Assembly: GCA_030832645.1 (NCBI GenBank) | Contig: JAURIR010000009.1 | Location: forward strand, 1 to 47,192 | Direction: 5' to 3' | Length of the DNA stretch: 47,192 bases | Source: Chitinophagales bacterium | GTDB lineage: Bacteria; Bacteroidota; Bacteroidia; Chitinophagales; Chitinophagaceae | Shown: in pieces, positions 18,024-26,773 of the stretch | Layout: the number at the start of each line of letters is the position of its first letter | Position numbering within the stretch: position 1 is the first letter of the stretch | Notes under the pieces: generated by a model | What the model was told of the DNA's origin: nothing | What the model saw: the letters and a program-made list of their open reading frames with translations, nothing else | Databases searched by the model: none | Program-made: the position numbers and the translations under genes

Positions 18024-18512
18024 ATGCTGAAGAGACAAATAGAACATTTATTGGACATCATTTATCCTTTGTTTTCAAAACTCATGGATAAAACCACCTT
18101 TCGTTATGCAGCCTGTGGAGGAAGCAATACAGTGTTTGATCTTTTCTTATTTTTTATCTTCTATAATTTTGTTCTGCAGAAACAAATGGTTCATATTTCG
18201 TTTGTGACGGTAAGTCCTCATATAGCCTCCTTTCTTTTGGCTTTTGTTGTTAGTTTTCCGACCGGATTTTTTCTGAATAAAACCATCGTATTTCAAGATT
18301 CTTATTTAAGAGGCAGGGTACAACTGTTCAGGTACTTTCTAACCGTCTGCCTGAGTCTGCTTCTGAACTATGTCTTTTTGAAACTTTTTGTTGAGCAACT
18401 CCATATTTACCCTACTATTTCTAAATTTCTTACTACTTTTTTTGTTGTGGGGGTCAGTTACGTCTCGCAGAAGTATTTTAGTTTCAAAACCTCCTCCACC
18501 AAGCAAGTCTAA
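18024..18512 (+). CDS. GtrA-family membrane protein
   Basis: A small four-helix inner-membrane protein (162 aa) of the GtrA family, whose members are thought to help move or use polyprenyl-linked sugars for cell-surface glycosylation. The opening FRYAACGGSNTVFDLFLFFI and the loop ending FFLNKTIVFQD are typical, as is the final YVSQKYFSFKT. Membrane segments lie at about residues 34-51, 64-88, 103-120 and 131-150. It lies 6 bp after the GNAT-like gene. Specificity is unknown. Confidence 0.85.
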   Translation: MLKRQIEHLLDIIYPLFSKLMDKTTFRYAACGGSNTVFDLFLFFIFYNFVLQKQMVHISFVTVSPHIASFLLAFVVSFPTGFFLNKTIVFQDSYLRGRVQLFRYFLTVCLSLLLNYVFLKLFVEQLHIYPTISKFLTTFFVVGVSYVSQKYFSFKTSSTKQV

Positions 18513-18566
18513 ATCCAGCAAGAAAATCTGACAAATTGTAATAGATTTTATTTCATAACTCTCTGT

Positions 18567-18596
18567 TTGTCATGCAATTAATCAAAAACATGACAA
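18567..18596. repeat. 8-bp inverted repeat upstream of dnaK
   Basis: TTGTCATG (18567-18574) and CATGACAA (18589-18596) form perfect arms separated by 14 bp. It lies just upstream of the sigma-54-like element and would be centred about 60 bp before the predicted transcription start. It is neither CIRCE nor HAIR. A regulator-binding site is an inference. Confidence 0.55.
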
Positions 18597-18615
18597 GTTT
18601 TCTTGAATTTTCTAT

Positions 18616-18632
18616 CGGCATAGTCATTGCAT
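18616..18632 (+). promoter_or_regulatory. Sigma-54-like -24/-12 promoter of dnaK
   Basis: The sequence CGGCATAGTCATTGCAT has GG (18617-18618) and GC (18629-18630) exactly 10 bp apart, with CA after GG and TT before GC. This matches the sigma-54 consensus TGGCAC-N5-TTGCA except at two positions. Transcription would start near 18641, leaving a ~17-nt leader before the dnaK ATG. Confidence 0.55.
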
Positions 18633-18657
18633 TTAGTGTGTATCTAAACATTGAATT

Positions 18658-20559
18658 ATGGCAAAAATCATCGGAATTGACCTTGGAACAACCAATAGTT
18701 GCGTTTCTGTAATGGAGGGAAACGAGCCTGTAGTTATAGCTAATGACGAGGGAAGAAGAACGACCCCCAGTGTGGTAGCATTCCTCAAAAATGGAGAACG
18801 TAAAGTTGGAGATCCAGCAAAACGTCAAGCCATCACCAATCCAATCAACACCATTACCAGTGTAAAAAGATTCATGGGACGTCGTTTCGACGAGGTCACC
18901 GAAGAGATCAAACATTGGAGTTATAAAGTCGCTAAAGGAGATAACAATACTGTTAGAATAGATATCGATGGTCGTTTGTATACACCACAAGAAATCAGTG
19001 CAATGGTGCTTCAGAAAATGAAGAAAATTGCCGAGGACTATTTGGGCCACGAAGTAAACGAGGCAGTTGTAACTGTTCCTGCCTATTTCAACGATGCACA
19101 GCGTCAGGCTACCAAAGAAGCAGGAGAAATTGCCGGTTTGAATGTTCGACGTATCATCAATGAACCGACTGCAGCCGCATTGGCCTATGGTTTAGACAAG
19201 AAGAACGTTGACAGTAAAATTGCTGTGTTCGACTTAGGAGGTGGTACGTTTGATATTTCAGTGTTGGAATTGGGAGATGGTGTATTCGAAGTAAAATCTA
19301 CCAACGGCGATACTCACCTCGGCGGTGATGATTTTGATAAAGTTATCATGGACTGGTTGGCAGAGGAATTCCAAAAAGACGAAAATGTGGACCTACGAAA
19401 GGATCCAATGGCATTACAGCGTCTCAAAGAAGCTGCAGAGAAAGCAAAGATCGAATTGTCTTCCTCTTCCGAAACCGAGATCAATCTTCCGTATGTTACA
19501 GCCATCGATGGCGTACCAAAACACTTGGTAAAGAAATTGACACGTGCAAAGTTTGAACAAATTGCCGATTCTTTATTTGAGCGCTGCTTGAAGCCTTGCG
19601 AACAAGCATTGAAAGATGCTGGAATGAAAGCATCTGAGGTGGACGAAGTGATTCTTGTTGGAGGTTCAACGAGAATTCCAAAAGTGCAAGAGATCGTAGA
19701 AAAATTCTTCGGCAAAAAACCAAATAAGAGTGTAAACCCGGATGAAGCTGTTGCTATCGGTGCTGGGGTTCAAGGTGCGGTATTGACTGGAGAAGTAAAA
19801 GATGTCTTGTTATTAGACGTAACACCATTGGGATTGGGTATTGAAACATTGGGAGGTGTAATGACAGTGTTGATTCCATCCAACACCACTATTCCAACGA
19901 AAAAATCAGAAACCTTCTCAACTGCCGCTGATAATCAACCTGGAGTTCAAATCCATGTACTGCAGGGAGAACGTCCAATGGCTAATCAAAATAAAACGTT
20001 GGGAATTTTCAATCTTGATAATATCCCACCAGCACCAAGAGGTGTTCCTCAGATCGAAGTAACCTTCGATATCGATGCCAATGGTATGTTGAACGTAAGT
20101 GCAAAAGACAAAGGAACTGGTAAAGAGCAAAAGATTCGTATTGAAGCTGGAAGTGGATTGACAAAAGAGGAAATTGAAAAAATGAAGGCCGAAGCAAAGG
20201 CAAACGAAGCAACCGATAAAGAAGAGCGTGAAAAAGTTGATAAATTAAATACAGCAGACGGCTTGATTTTCCAAACCGAAAAACAATTGAAGGAATTTGG
20301 TGAGAAAATTCCAGCAGAAAAGAAATCTGTCATTGAAAATGCATTGAACAAATTGAAAGAAGTGCATAAGCAACAGGATCTTGCAAACATCGAAGCTGCG
20401 ACGAAAGAATTGAACGATGCATGGATGGCTGCCAGTCAGGATATGTACAACGCAACGCAGGGAGGAGAGCAAGCAGGTCAACAACCTGGTGCTGATCAAA
20501 ACGATGCATCCAATAATGCGGAAAACGTTACAGATGCTGAATTTGAAGAAGTAAAGTAA
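18658..20559 (+). CDS. dnaK: Chaperone DnaK (Hsp70)
   Basis: The main cytoplasmic Hsp70, which folds and protects proteins with DnaJ and GrpE using ATP. The N-terminal ATPase signatures are [33 protein letters not shown] and [14 protein letters not shown]. The substrate-binding domain begins near [19 protein letters not shown]. The helical lid ends in a low-complexity Gln/Gly/Ala tail and the conserved terminal AEFEEVK. 633 aa is normal. It is monocistronic: a strong terminator follows, and dnaJ/grpE are not adjacent. The upstream region has a sigma-54-like promoter and an inverted repeat but no CIRCE element. Confidence 0.98.
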   Translation: MAKIIGIDLGTTNSCVSVMEGNEPVVIANDEGRRTTPSVVAFLKNGERKVGDPAKRQAITNPINTITSVKRFMGRRFDEVTEEIKHWSYKVAKGDNNTVRIDIDGRLYTPQEISAMVLQKMKKIAEDYLGHEVNEAVVTVPAYFNDAQRQATKEAGEIAGLNVRRIINEPTAAALAYGLDKKNVDSKIAVFDLGGGTFDISVLELGDGVFEVKSTNGDTHLGGDDFDKVIMDWLAEEFQKDENVDLRKDPMALQRLKEAAEKAKIELSSSSETEINLPYVTAIDGVPKHLVKKLTRAKFEQIADSLFERCLKPCEQALKDAGMKASEVDEVILVGGSTRIPKVQEIVEKFFGKKPNKSVNPDEAVAIGAGVQGAVLTGEVKDVLLLDVTPLGLGIETLGGVMTVLIPSNTTIPTKKSETFSTAADNQPGVQIHVLQGERPMANQNKTLGIFNLDNIPPAPRGVPQIEVTFDIDANGMLNVSAKDKGTGKEQKIRIEAGSGLTKEEIEKMKAEAKANEATDKEEREKVDKLNTADGLIFQTEKQLKEFGEKIPAEKKSVIENALNKLKEVHKQQDLANIEAATKELNDAWMAASQDMYNATQGGEQAGQQPGADQNDASNNAENVTDAEFEEVK

Positions 20560-20582
20560 ATCTTGGTTTTGTAAGCGTGCTC

Positions 20583-20612
20583 AAGCGATCCGAATCTTCG
20601 GATCGCTTTTTT
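20583..20612 (+). terminator. Rho-independent terminator of dnaK
   Basis: A near-perfect hairpin with 12-bp arms (20583-20594 and 20597-20608) and a 2-nt TC loop, followed on the plus strand by a T run that reaches the stop codon of the opposing gene. The other strand has no U tract, so it acts mainly on dnaK. Confidence 0.9.
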
Positions 20613-21393
20613 ATTTGATCTCAATCCAAGTATGATCAGCCAACATTTTGACGGTAGCAATGGTATTGAATTGATTGTTCCATTCATGAGGTGCAATCAT
20701 AGAAAGAAAAAACGAGCCATCCTTTTTCTCGTACAAATGGTAGATGTTTCCCATTACAGGAGTAAAGCTTAATTGAGCATTGTAGATCATCATCGAAAGT
20801 TCTTTTCTTCGATTGATTTCCTGTGCCTGAGATGCCAATAACTCTATTTGTTGTCTGATTTGATTCAATTGGAGATCTGTCTGTTCTTCCATGGCAGACA
20901 GTGCTTTGTGTTTGATTACGCCTGCTTCTGTTGGTTTGATTACAGCACCCGCTACAGAGGCTGCATAGGGCAAGACACTTAGTTGTTTATGATAAATGGA
21001 GATATCTTCTGAAAATGAACCGTCTTCGTTTCGTTTAGATTCGATCACTTTCAAATATCCGTTGTGAAGAATTTCGTGTGCAATACTTATGAAGGTTTCC
21101 CCATTCAAATAAAGATGAATGCTGAAATTTTTGTGATCTTTAAAAGAATAAGATGCCGCATCAAAAATCATATTGTTTTCAATGGGATGTTGTTGACCAT
21201 CTGGGTTGATGGAATACTCTGATGTGTAAGCATTGTTGTCGATTCCAACCCAATTTAGTTCTATCTGAAGAGCAGATCGCTGTTCATTATAAACGATTTT
21301 GTAGATACCGGATTTGGGCCGTTGATTAGATTGATAGGTTCCCATTTCAGGAAAGAGTTGCCAGGAAAACAGGAAATTATACAGCTCGTTCAT
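20611..21393 (-). CDS. DUF2452-containing hypothetical protein
   Basis: A 260-residue soluble protein. The C-terminal ~120 residues match the DUF2452 pattern: KPTEAGVIKHKALSAMEEQ, a helical stretch rich in Gln/Ile (LQLNQIRQQIELLASQAQEI), then FTPVMGNIYHLYEKKDGSFF and IATVKMLADHTW. The N-terminal ~130 residues are beta-rich (GIYKIVYNEQRSALQIELNW) and I do not recognise them. No signal peptide is seen. It converges with dnaK and is divergent from prfB. Function unknown. Confidence 0.75.
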   Translation of the reverse strand: MNELYNFLFSWQLFPEMGTYQSNQRPKSGIYKIVYNEQRSALQIELNWVGIDNNAYTSEYSINPDGQQHPIENNMIFDAASYSFKDHKNFSIHLYLNGETFISIAHEILHNGYLKVIESKRNEDGSFSEDISIYHKQLSVLPYAASVAGAVIKPTEAGVIKHKALSAMEEQTDLQLNQIRQQIELLASQAQEINRRKELSMMIYNAQLSFTPVMGNIYHLYEKKDGSFFLSMIAPHEWNNQFNTIATVKMLADHTWIEIK

Positions 21394-21464
21394 ATCGTTG
21401 TAAACAACCTATTCTTCAAATTGTTTGGATAAAATTACTTCTACTCGTTTATTCTTATTTGAAT

Positions 21465-21472
21465 TAACTTTG
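21465..21472 (+). promoter_or_regulatory. Putative prfB -7 box TAACTTTG
   Basis: An exact TAnnTTTG match followed by C, ending 7 bp before the prfB ATG (21480). This would leave almost no leader. No convincing -33 TTG lies 19-21 bp upstream. Confidence 0.45.
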
Positions 21473-21479
21473 CAACGTT

Positions 21480-22572
21480 ATGACTATAGAGCATTTAAAA
21501 GATATGAGAGACCGTGTTACCGTCTTGAGGAGGTTTCTTTGACGTCGACAACAGACAATATAAAATAAACGAAGAAAAGCAAAAGTCGCTTTCTCCCGGT
21601 TTTTGGGACGATAACAAGCGCGCGACAGAAATCCTGAAAAATATTAAACTCAACGAATATTGGGTTAATCTATTCCTACAAACTTCAAACGGTGTAGAGG
21701 ATTTTTCTATTCTATTCGATTTCTGGAAAGAAGGTGAATGTGCAGAGGATGAAGTAAAACAGGCATACCAAAAAGCATTGCAATTACTCGACGAAGCTGA
21801 ATTCAAAAGCACACTGAACCAGCCTGAAGATGAATTACCTGCTGTATTGCAGGTAAATAGTGGTGCAGGTGGAACAGAAAGCCAGGATTGGGCAGAAATG
21901 CTAGTGCGTATGTACCGTATGTACGGTGACAAGCAAGGCTGGACAGTAACAGAATTGGATTGGCAAGACGGCGACGGTGCAGGAATTAAATCTGCTGTAT
22001 TGCAATTTGACGGTCCTTTCGCATATGGGTTTCTTAAAGCTGAAAATGGCGTGCACCGTTTGGTGAGGATATCTCCGTTTGATAGCAATGCGAGAAGACA
22101 TACTTCGTTCGCCTCAGTATATGTATACCCGCTTGTAGACGATTCTATTGAAATTGAAGTAAATCCTGCCGATATAGAGTGGGAGTTTTATCGGTCAGGT
22201 GGAAAAGGTGGACAAAACGTAAACAAGGTAGAGACGGCAGTGCGTTTAAAACATATCCCCAGTGGAATTATTGTAGAGTGTCAGCAAGCCAGAACACAAG
22301 GCGAAAACAGAGAGAAGGCCATGAAGATGCTGAAAAGCAAGTTGTACGAGGAAGAAATGAGAAAAAGAGAGGCACTCAAGAATGCAAACAATGCATCTAA
22401 AAAGAAGATTGAATGGGGGAGTCAAATTCGAAGCTATGTTTTCCATCCTTATAAAATGATCAAAGATCATCGTACAGATTACGAAGTTGGAAATGTGCAG
22501 CCAGTAATGGACGGCGAATTGGATGGATTCATCAAAGCCTTTTTAATGATGGAAAAAGAAAACGTTTCATAA
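21480..22572 (+). CDS. prfB: Peptide chain release factor 2, programmed +1 frameshift
   Basis: RF2 reads UGA/UAA stops and triggers peptide release. Translation starts at ATG 21480. The first frame runs 20 codons to an in-frame TGA (21540-21542). A +1 shift at CTT-TGA-C then continues from GAC 21541 to the stop at 22572, giving 363 residues. In the second frame are the tripeptide anticodon S198-P199-F200 ([12 protein letters not shown]) and the catalytic G243-G244-Q245 ([11 protein letters not shown]). The open part beginning with an internal codon near 21778 is not a separate gene. pruA follows after 14 bp. The gene is intact, not a pseudogene. Confidence 0.97.
21528..21543 (+). promoter_or_regulatory. 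prfB recoding site (SD-like AGGAGG, slippery CTT TGA C)
   Basis: AGGAGG (21528-21533), a 3-nt spacer TTT, the slippery codon CTT (21537-21539) and TGA C (21540-21543) reproduce the E. coli arrangement AGGGGG-TAT-CTT-TGA-C with the same spacing. RF2 shortage favours the shift, giving autoregulation. Confidence 0.95.
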
Positions 22573-22586
22573 ATAAATCAGATGCC

Positions 22587-24218
22587 ATGAACAACGGACA
22601 TTACAGTTTACCACTTCCTATCAATGAACCTGTACTCTCTTACGCACCTGGATCTCCAGAAAAAACAAGACTGAAAGAAGTACTAAAGGAGTTAAAATCA
22701 AAAAAAATAGATGTCCCTATGTACATCGGTTCGAAAGAAATACGAACCAATAAAAAAGTTGAAATGAATCCGCCGCACGAAAGAAAACACGTGTTGGGTC
22801 ATTTCCACTCTGGAGAAGCCAAGCATGTAAAAATGGCCATTGATGCTGCTTTATCTGCAAAAAAGAATTGGGAAAACATGCCATGGGAGAGTAGAGCAGC
22901 GATATTTTTAAAAGCAGCAGATTTGATTGCTGGAAAATATCGTCCATACATGAATGGCAGTACAATGTTAGGTCAAAGCAAAACAGTTTTTCAGGCAGAG
23001 ATTGACAGTGCTTGTGAATTGATTGACTTCTTACGATTCAATGTTCATTTTCTCAGTGAAATTTACTCCCAGCAACCTGTTTCTAGTCCTGGTATACACA
23101 ATCGTTTAGAATATCGTCCGCTTGAAGGTTTTGTATTAGCGATTACACCATTCAACTTCACTGCAATTGGTGGAAATCTTCCTGCATCTGCTGCATTGTG
23201 CGGGAACACTGTTGTTTGGAAATGTGCAAATACCCAAGTGTATTCTGCACAGATGTTCATGCAAGTGATGAAAGAAGCTGGTTTGCCTGATGGTGTCATT
23301 AACTTGATTTATGTTGATGGTCCTACACTTGGCGAAGTATGCTTCAAGCATCCAGATTTTGCGGGTGTTCATTTTACTGGCTCTACGAGTGTCTTTAACC
23401 AAATGTGGAAGACCATTGGTGAAAATATTTCGAAATACAAATCCTATCCACGCATTGTTGGTGAAACAGGAGGAAAAGATTTTGTGATGGTTCATCCTTC
23501 TGCAGATCCAGATGTGGTGGCTACTGCCTTGCTAAGAGGTGCTTTTGAATTTCAGGGACAAAAATGCTCTGCAGCTTCAAGGGCCTACATTCCCTCTAAC
23601 TTGGCTCCGGTAATCAAAAAGAAATTAGTGGACGGAGTCAAAAGTTTCAAAATGGGATCTGTTGAAGATTTCAGAAATTTTATCACAGCTGTTATCGATG
23701 AGAAGTCGTTTACTAAAATAAAATCCTATATCGATTCAGCAAAAAAAGCTCCAAAAGCCAAAGTGCTTGTTGGAGGAAAATGCGATAGTTCAAAGGGTTA
23801 TTTTATTGAACCCACAGTAATTGAAACCACTGATCCAAAGTACACAACTATGTGCGAGGAAATTTTCGGTCCAGTGCTTACCATACATGTTTACAACGAG
23901 AAGAAATTCACCGACACATTGAAATTAGTAGATCAAACTTCACCTTATGCATTAACTGGTTCTATCATCTCACAAGACCGTGCTGCTGTAGTTCAGGCTA
24001 CTCAAACATTGAAGCATGCGGCAGGAAACTTTTATATCAACGATAAGCCAACCGGTGCTGTAGTTGGGCAGCAACCGTTTGGAGGAGCGAGGGCATCGGG
24101 TACGAACGACAAGGCAGGTTCTGCCATCAACTTATACCGTTGGTTAAGCGTACGGACAGTCAAAGAAACCTTTGAGCCACCGAAAGATTATCGTTATCCG
24201 TTTTTGTCGGCCGAATAG
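22587..24218 (+). CDS. pruA: L-glutamate gamma-semialdehyde dehydrogenase (P5C dehydrogenase)
   Basis: Oxidises glutamate semialdehyde, in equilibrium with 1-pyrroline-5-carboxylate, to glutamate with NAD+: the last step of proline catabolism. It is the single-function form (543 aa) and lacks a PutA proline dehydrogenase domain. The catalytic Cys is C327 (GQKCSAASRAY) and the general base is E293 (VGETGGKDF), 34 residues apart as usual in the aldehyde dehydrogenase superfamily. The NAD-binding region includes TPFNFTAIGGNLPASAAL and FTGSTSVF. It lies 14 bp after prfB. A separate proline dehydrogenase must be encoded elsewhere. Confidence 0.95.
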   Translation: MNNGHYSLPLPINEPVLSYAPGSPEKTRLKEVLKELKSKKIDVPMYIGSKEIRTNKKVEMNPPHERKHVLGHFHSGEAKHVKMAIDAALSAKKNWENMPWESRAAIFLKAADLIAGKYRPYMNGSTMLGQSKTVFQAEIDSACELIDFLRFNVHFLSEIYSQQPVSSPGIHNRLEYRPLEGFVLAITPFNFTAIGGNLPASAALCGNTVVWKCANTQVYSAQMFMQVMKEAGLPDGVINLIYVDGPTLGEVCFKHPDFAGVHFTGSTSVFNQMWKTIGENISKYKSYPRIVGETGGKDFVMVHPSADPDVVATALLRGAFEFQGQKCSAASRAYIPSNLAPVIKKKLVDGVKSFKMGSVEDFRNFITAVIDEKSFTKIKSYIDSAKKAPKAKVLVGGKCDSSKGYFIEPTVIETTDPKYTTMCEEIFGPVLTIHVYNEKKFTDTLKLVDQTSPYALTGSIISQDRAAVVQATQTLKHAAGNFYINDKPTGAVVGQQPFGGARASGTNDKAGSAINLYRWLSVRTVKETFEPPKDYRYPFLSAE

Positions 24219-24251
24219 AATTGTATACGTTTCAATACCTTTACAAATCAA

Positions 24252-24782
24252 ATGAAAGGAGTAAGTACTATAATGGAGGAAAAGCAGCTTAGGCTGACCT
24301 TACAAAGGTTGGCTCACGAGTTGATTGAAAACCATTATCCCTTTGAAGACACATGTATTATTGGCATTCAGCCACGCGGCATTGTCATCAGCGATTATAT
24401 TACTCACTATATAAAGGAAATCCACCCACAGGTCAATATCCCTTATGGTAAATTGGATATAACCTTTTACAGAGATGATTTTCGTGGACAAATTCATATT
24501 CCCAGTAGTACCGACCTCCCTTTTTCAATTGAAAATAAAAATGTGATTTTGATTGATGACGTTCTTTACACTGGAAGAACCATTCGTGCGGCTATGGATG
24601 CCCTTCTAGATAATGGCAGGGCCAAAAAAGTAGAGTTGTGTATTCTGGTAGACAGAAAGTTCAGTAGAGAGCTGCCTATTCATCCAGATTACGTTGGCAA
24701 ATCCATTGACTCCATCGTAACGCAAAAGGTGAAGGTATACTGGGGAGATGAGAAAAAGGTGATTCTGTACGAAGGGCTGTGA
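24252..24782 (+). CDS. pyrR: PyrR-type uracil phosphoribosyltransferase/regulator
   Basis: A type I phosphoribosyltransferase fold protein of 176 aa. The PRPP-binding motif is VILIDDVLYTGRTIRAAMD, preceded by IGIQPRGIVISDYI and KLDITFYRDDF, all PyrR hallmarks. In Firmicutes PyrR binds pyr mRNA and attenuates transcription, and also makes UMP from uracil and PRPP. I see no PyrR-binding loop or attenuator before this gene or before pyrB. The start at 24252 gives the usual N-terminal length; an internal ATG at 24273 is possible. It lies 49 bp before pyrB, supporting a pyrimidine role. Confidence 0.9.
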   Translation: MKGVSTIMEEKQLRLTLQRLAHELIENHYPFEDTCIIGIQPRGIVISDYITHYIKEIHPQVNIPYGKLDITFYRDDFRGQIHIPSSTDLPFSIENKNVILIDDVLYTGRTIRAAMDALLDNGRAKKVELCILVDRKFSRELPIHPDYVGKSIDSIVTQKVKVYWGDEKKVILYEGL

Positions 24783-24816
24783 CTAAAATAAAATTTAAGA
24801 AATAATAATAAAGCAA

Positions 24817-24824
24817 TAGCTTTG
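24817..24824 (+). promoter_or_regulatory. Putative pyrB -7 box TAGCTTTG
   Basis: An exact TAnnTTTG match followed by CC, 7 bp before the pyrB ATG at 24832. No -33 TTG is evident in the AT-rich sequence upstream. If used, the transcript would be almost leaderless. Confidence 0.4.
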
Positions 24825-24831
24825 CCTCCTA

Positions 24832-25767
24832 ATGCAGCTCAGTACAAAACATTTGCTTGGCATTAGAGACCTTCACCCGAAGGATGTTCAACTTATTTTA
24901 GAGACCGCAAAGCAATTCAAAGAAGTTTTACAGCGACCAATTAAAAAAGTACCCTCTCTCCGAGATGTTACGATTGTCAATCTCTTTTATGAGAATTCAA
25001 CACGAACACGTATTTCGTTTGAACTGGCTGAAAAACGGTTAAGCGCCGATACGATCAATTTCTCTTCTAGTGGAAGTTCGGTATCAAAGGGAGAGACCCT
25101 CTTGGATACAGTAAATAATATTCTTTCCATGAAGGTGGACATGGTTGTGATGCGCCATAGTGCAACAGGAGCACCCCATTTTCTATCGCAGCATATTCCT
25201 GCTGCCATTGTAAATGCGGGTGATGGTATCAATGAACACCCCACTCAAGCTTTATTGGATGCTTTGTCCATCACTGAGAAATTAGGTGAATTGAAAGGAA
25301 AGAAGGTGGCAATTATCGGAGACATCATGCATTCAAGGGTTGCATTGAGTAATATTTATCTGCTGACAAAAATGGGTGCAGAAGTAACCGTTGCGGGTCC
25401 ACCTACCTTGATTCCAAAATACCTAACAGATTCATTTGGAGTGCATGTAACATACAATGTAAAAGAGGCATTGGATTGGTGCGACGTTGCCAATGTTTTG
25501 AGAATACAACTGGAAAGACAGAACCAGGTACTATTTTCTTCTTTAAGGGAATACAATCGTGCCTACGGTATCACCAAATCGCTTTTATCCTCTCTAAGCA
25601 AAGAAATCATCATTATGCACCCAGGGCCAATCAACAGAGGTGTTGAGTTGGATTCTGATGTTGCAGACAGTGGGCAGTCTATCATCCTGGATCAGGTTGA
25701 AAATGGGGTAGCGGTAAGAATGGCAGTCTTATATTTGCTTTCAGGCAGACGAGAAGCAAATGCCTAA
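24832..25767 (+). CDS. pyrB: Aspartate carbamoyltransferase catalytic subunit
   Basis: Joins carbamoyl phosphate to aspartate, the committed step of UMP synthesis. The carbamoyl-phosphate motif is YENSTRTRISFELAE (about residues 53-67), with SVSKGETLLDT (the 80s loop), ADGV-type HPTQALLDALS and the C-terminal HPGPINRGVELD. Its length, 311 aa, is normal for the catalytic chain. No pyrI regulatory chain is adjacent. The stop lies 10 bp before the preferred coaD start, so the two are probably cotranscribed. Confidence 0.96.
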   Translation: MQLSTKHLLGIRDLHPKDVQLILETAKQFKEVLQRPIKKVPSLRDVTIVNLFYENSTRTRISFELAEKRLSADTINFSSSGSSVSKGETLLDTVNNILSMKVDMVVMRHSATGAPHFLSQHIPAAIVNAGDGINEHPTQALLDALSITEKLGELKGKKVAIIGDIMHSRVALSNIYLLTKMGAEVTVAGPPTLIPKYLTDSFGVHVTYNVKEALDWCDVANVLRIQLERQNQVLFSSLREYNRAYGITKSLLSSLSKEIIIMHPGPINRGVELDSDVADSGQSIILDQVENGVAVRMAVLYLLSGRREANA

Positions 25768-25777
25768 AACATCCACC

Positions 25778-26254
25778 ATGCATAAAATTTGTGTATTTCC
25801 AGGAACATTTGATCCATTGACCTTGGGTCATGTAGATATCATCAAGCGTGCGTTGCCTTTATTCGACAAAATTATTGTTGCAGTTGGAACCAACGTAGGT
25901 AAAGAACCCATGTTTAGTGCAGAGCAACGTCAATTATGGATCGATCAAATTTTTAAGAACGAAGACAAAATAGAATCAGCTGTGTACGAAGGCCTCACAG
26001 TTGTCTTTTGTAAGCAAGTAGGGGCTAATTATATTTTGAGAGGAATCCGCTACGTGAGTGATTTTGAATACGAAAAAGCAATCGCAGATGCCAATAGAAA
26101 TTTAGATCCATTGATTGAAACGTTCTTCTTAACCTGTGAACCCAAATACACCTCTGTTGCATCGACCATTGTTAGGGACATTATACGTAATGGAGGCGAT
26201 GCATCTCAATTCCTCCCTGAGTTAGTGGCAAATTCCATCAAACAAAAAGGTTAA
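25778..26254 (+). CDS. coaD: Phosphopantetheine adenylyltransferase
   Basis: The fourth step of coenzyme A synthesis: adenylates 4'-phosphopantetheine using ATP. The nucleotidyltransferase motif TxGH appears as FPGTFDPLTLGHVDII. The central loop NYILRGIRYVSDFEYE and the C-terminal EPKYTSVASTIVRDI segment are conserved. I prefer ATG 25778 (MHKICVFPG), the family's usual N-terminus. ATG 25760 would add six residues and overlap the pyrB stop. The resulting 158 aa is normal. The stop shares TTAA with the opposing NUDIX gene stop. Confidence 0.94.
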   Translation: MHKICVFPGTFDPLTLGHVDIIKRALPLFDKIIVAVGTNVGKEPMFSAEQRQLWIDQIFKNEDKIESAVYEGLTVVFCKQVGANYILRGIRYVSDFEYEKAIADANRNLDPLIETFFLTCEPKYTSVASTIVRDIIRNGGDASQFLPELVANSIKQKG

Positions 26255-26730
26255 GCCAAGTAATATTTCTCCACCATTTCTCTAATCGAAGGATATGCGT
26301 TTAGAATAAGTTTTGACGCTTCCTCTCTATCCACCCATTTAATGTCTGTAATATCTTCCTCTGTTTGGGGGATTAATTTTCCTTCTCCATGAAATCGCAT
26401 CAGGTACCAGTGAGAGGGTTTCAACGTATACTTACCTTTGTAATGATAGGTATGGTAAGTAACCTGAAGCTTTTTTATCAGTTGTAGAGGAGTGAGTCCC
26501 GTTTCTTCCTCTACCTCTCTCAAGGCACATTCTTCGATGCTTTCACCTTCATCCAATTTTCCTTTTGGCATGTCCCATTGTCCTCTACGGAATATCATCA
26601 GCAATTGTCCTTTGTCGTTGTATACCATTCCACCTGCAGCAATCACAACGGCTTTCCCTTTTGTAAATGAGGCCAATTCTTCCTCTGAATGCAGTATTTT
26701 TTTTCCTTCTGGTTCGTGAACGATGTACAT
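26251..26730 (-). CDS. NUDIX hydrolase
   Basis: A 159-residue hydrolase of nucleoside-diphosphate-linked substrates. The full Nudix box is present: GKLDEGESIEECALREVEEETG (GX5EX7REUXEEXGU), at about residues 56-78. It is preceded by a short N-terminal extension (MYIVHEPEGKKILHSEEEL) and followed by YHTYHYKGKYTLKPSHWYLM. The sequence looks like small Bacteroidota NUDIX proteins near coaD/pyrE. The substrate is unknown. It overlaps the coaD stop by 4 bp and is divergent from pyrE, starting 43 bp from the pyrE ATG. Confidence 0.9.
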   Translation of the reverse strand: MYIVHEPEGKKILHSEEELASFTKGKAVVIAAGGMVYNDKGQLLMIFRRGQWDMPKGKLDEGESIEECALREVEEETGLTPLQLIKKLQVTYHTYHYKGKYTLKPSHWYLMRFHGEGKLIPQTEEDITDIKWVDREEASKLILNAYPSIREMVEKYYLA

Positions 26731-26773
26731 AACTTAATTTTCAATTCTCGGCAGCTTGTTTCAAATTTGTGAA

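Noticed and set aside
18513-18657. CIRCE or HAIR element before dnaK
   Set aside because: No TTAGCACTC-N9-GAGTGCTAA or CTTGAGT-N7-ACTCAAG match is present; the repeat found has a different sequence and spacing.
21480-21542. In-frame stop early in prfB suggesting a pseudogene or sequencing error
   Set aside because: The site has AGGAGG, correct spacing and CTT-TGA-C, the conserved RF2 recoding signal, and the rest of the gene is intact.
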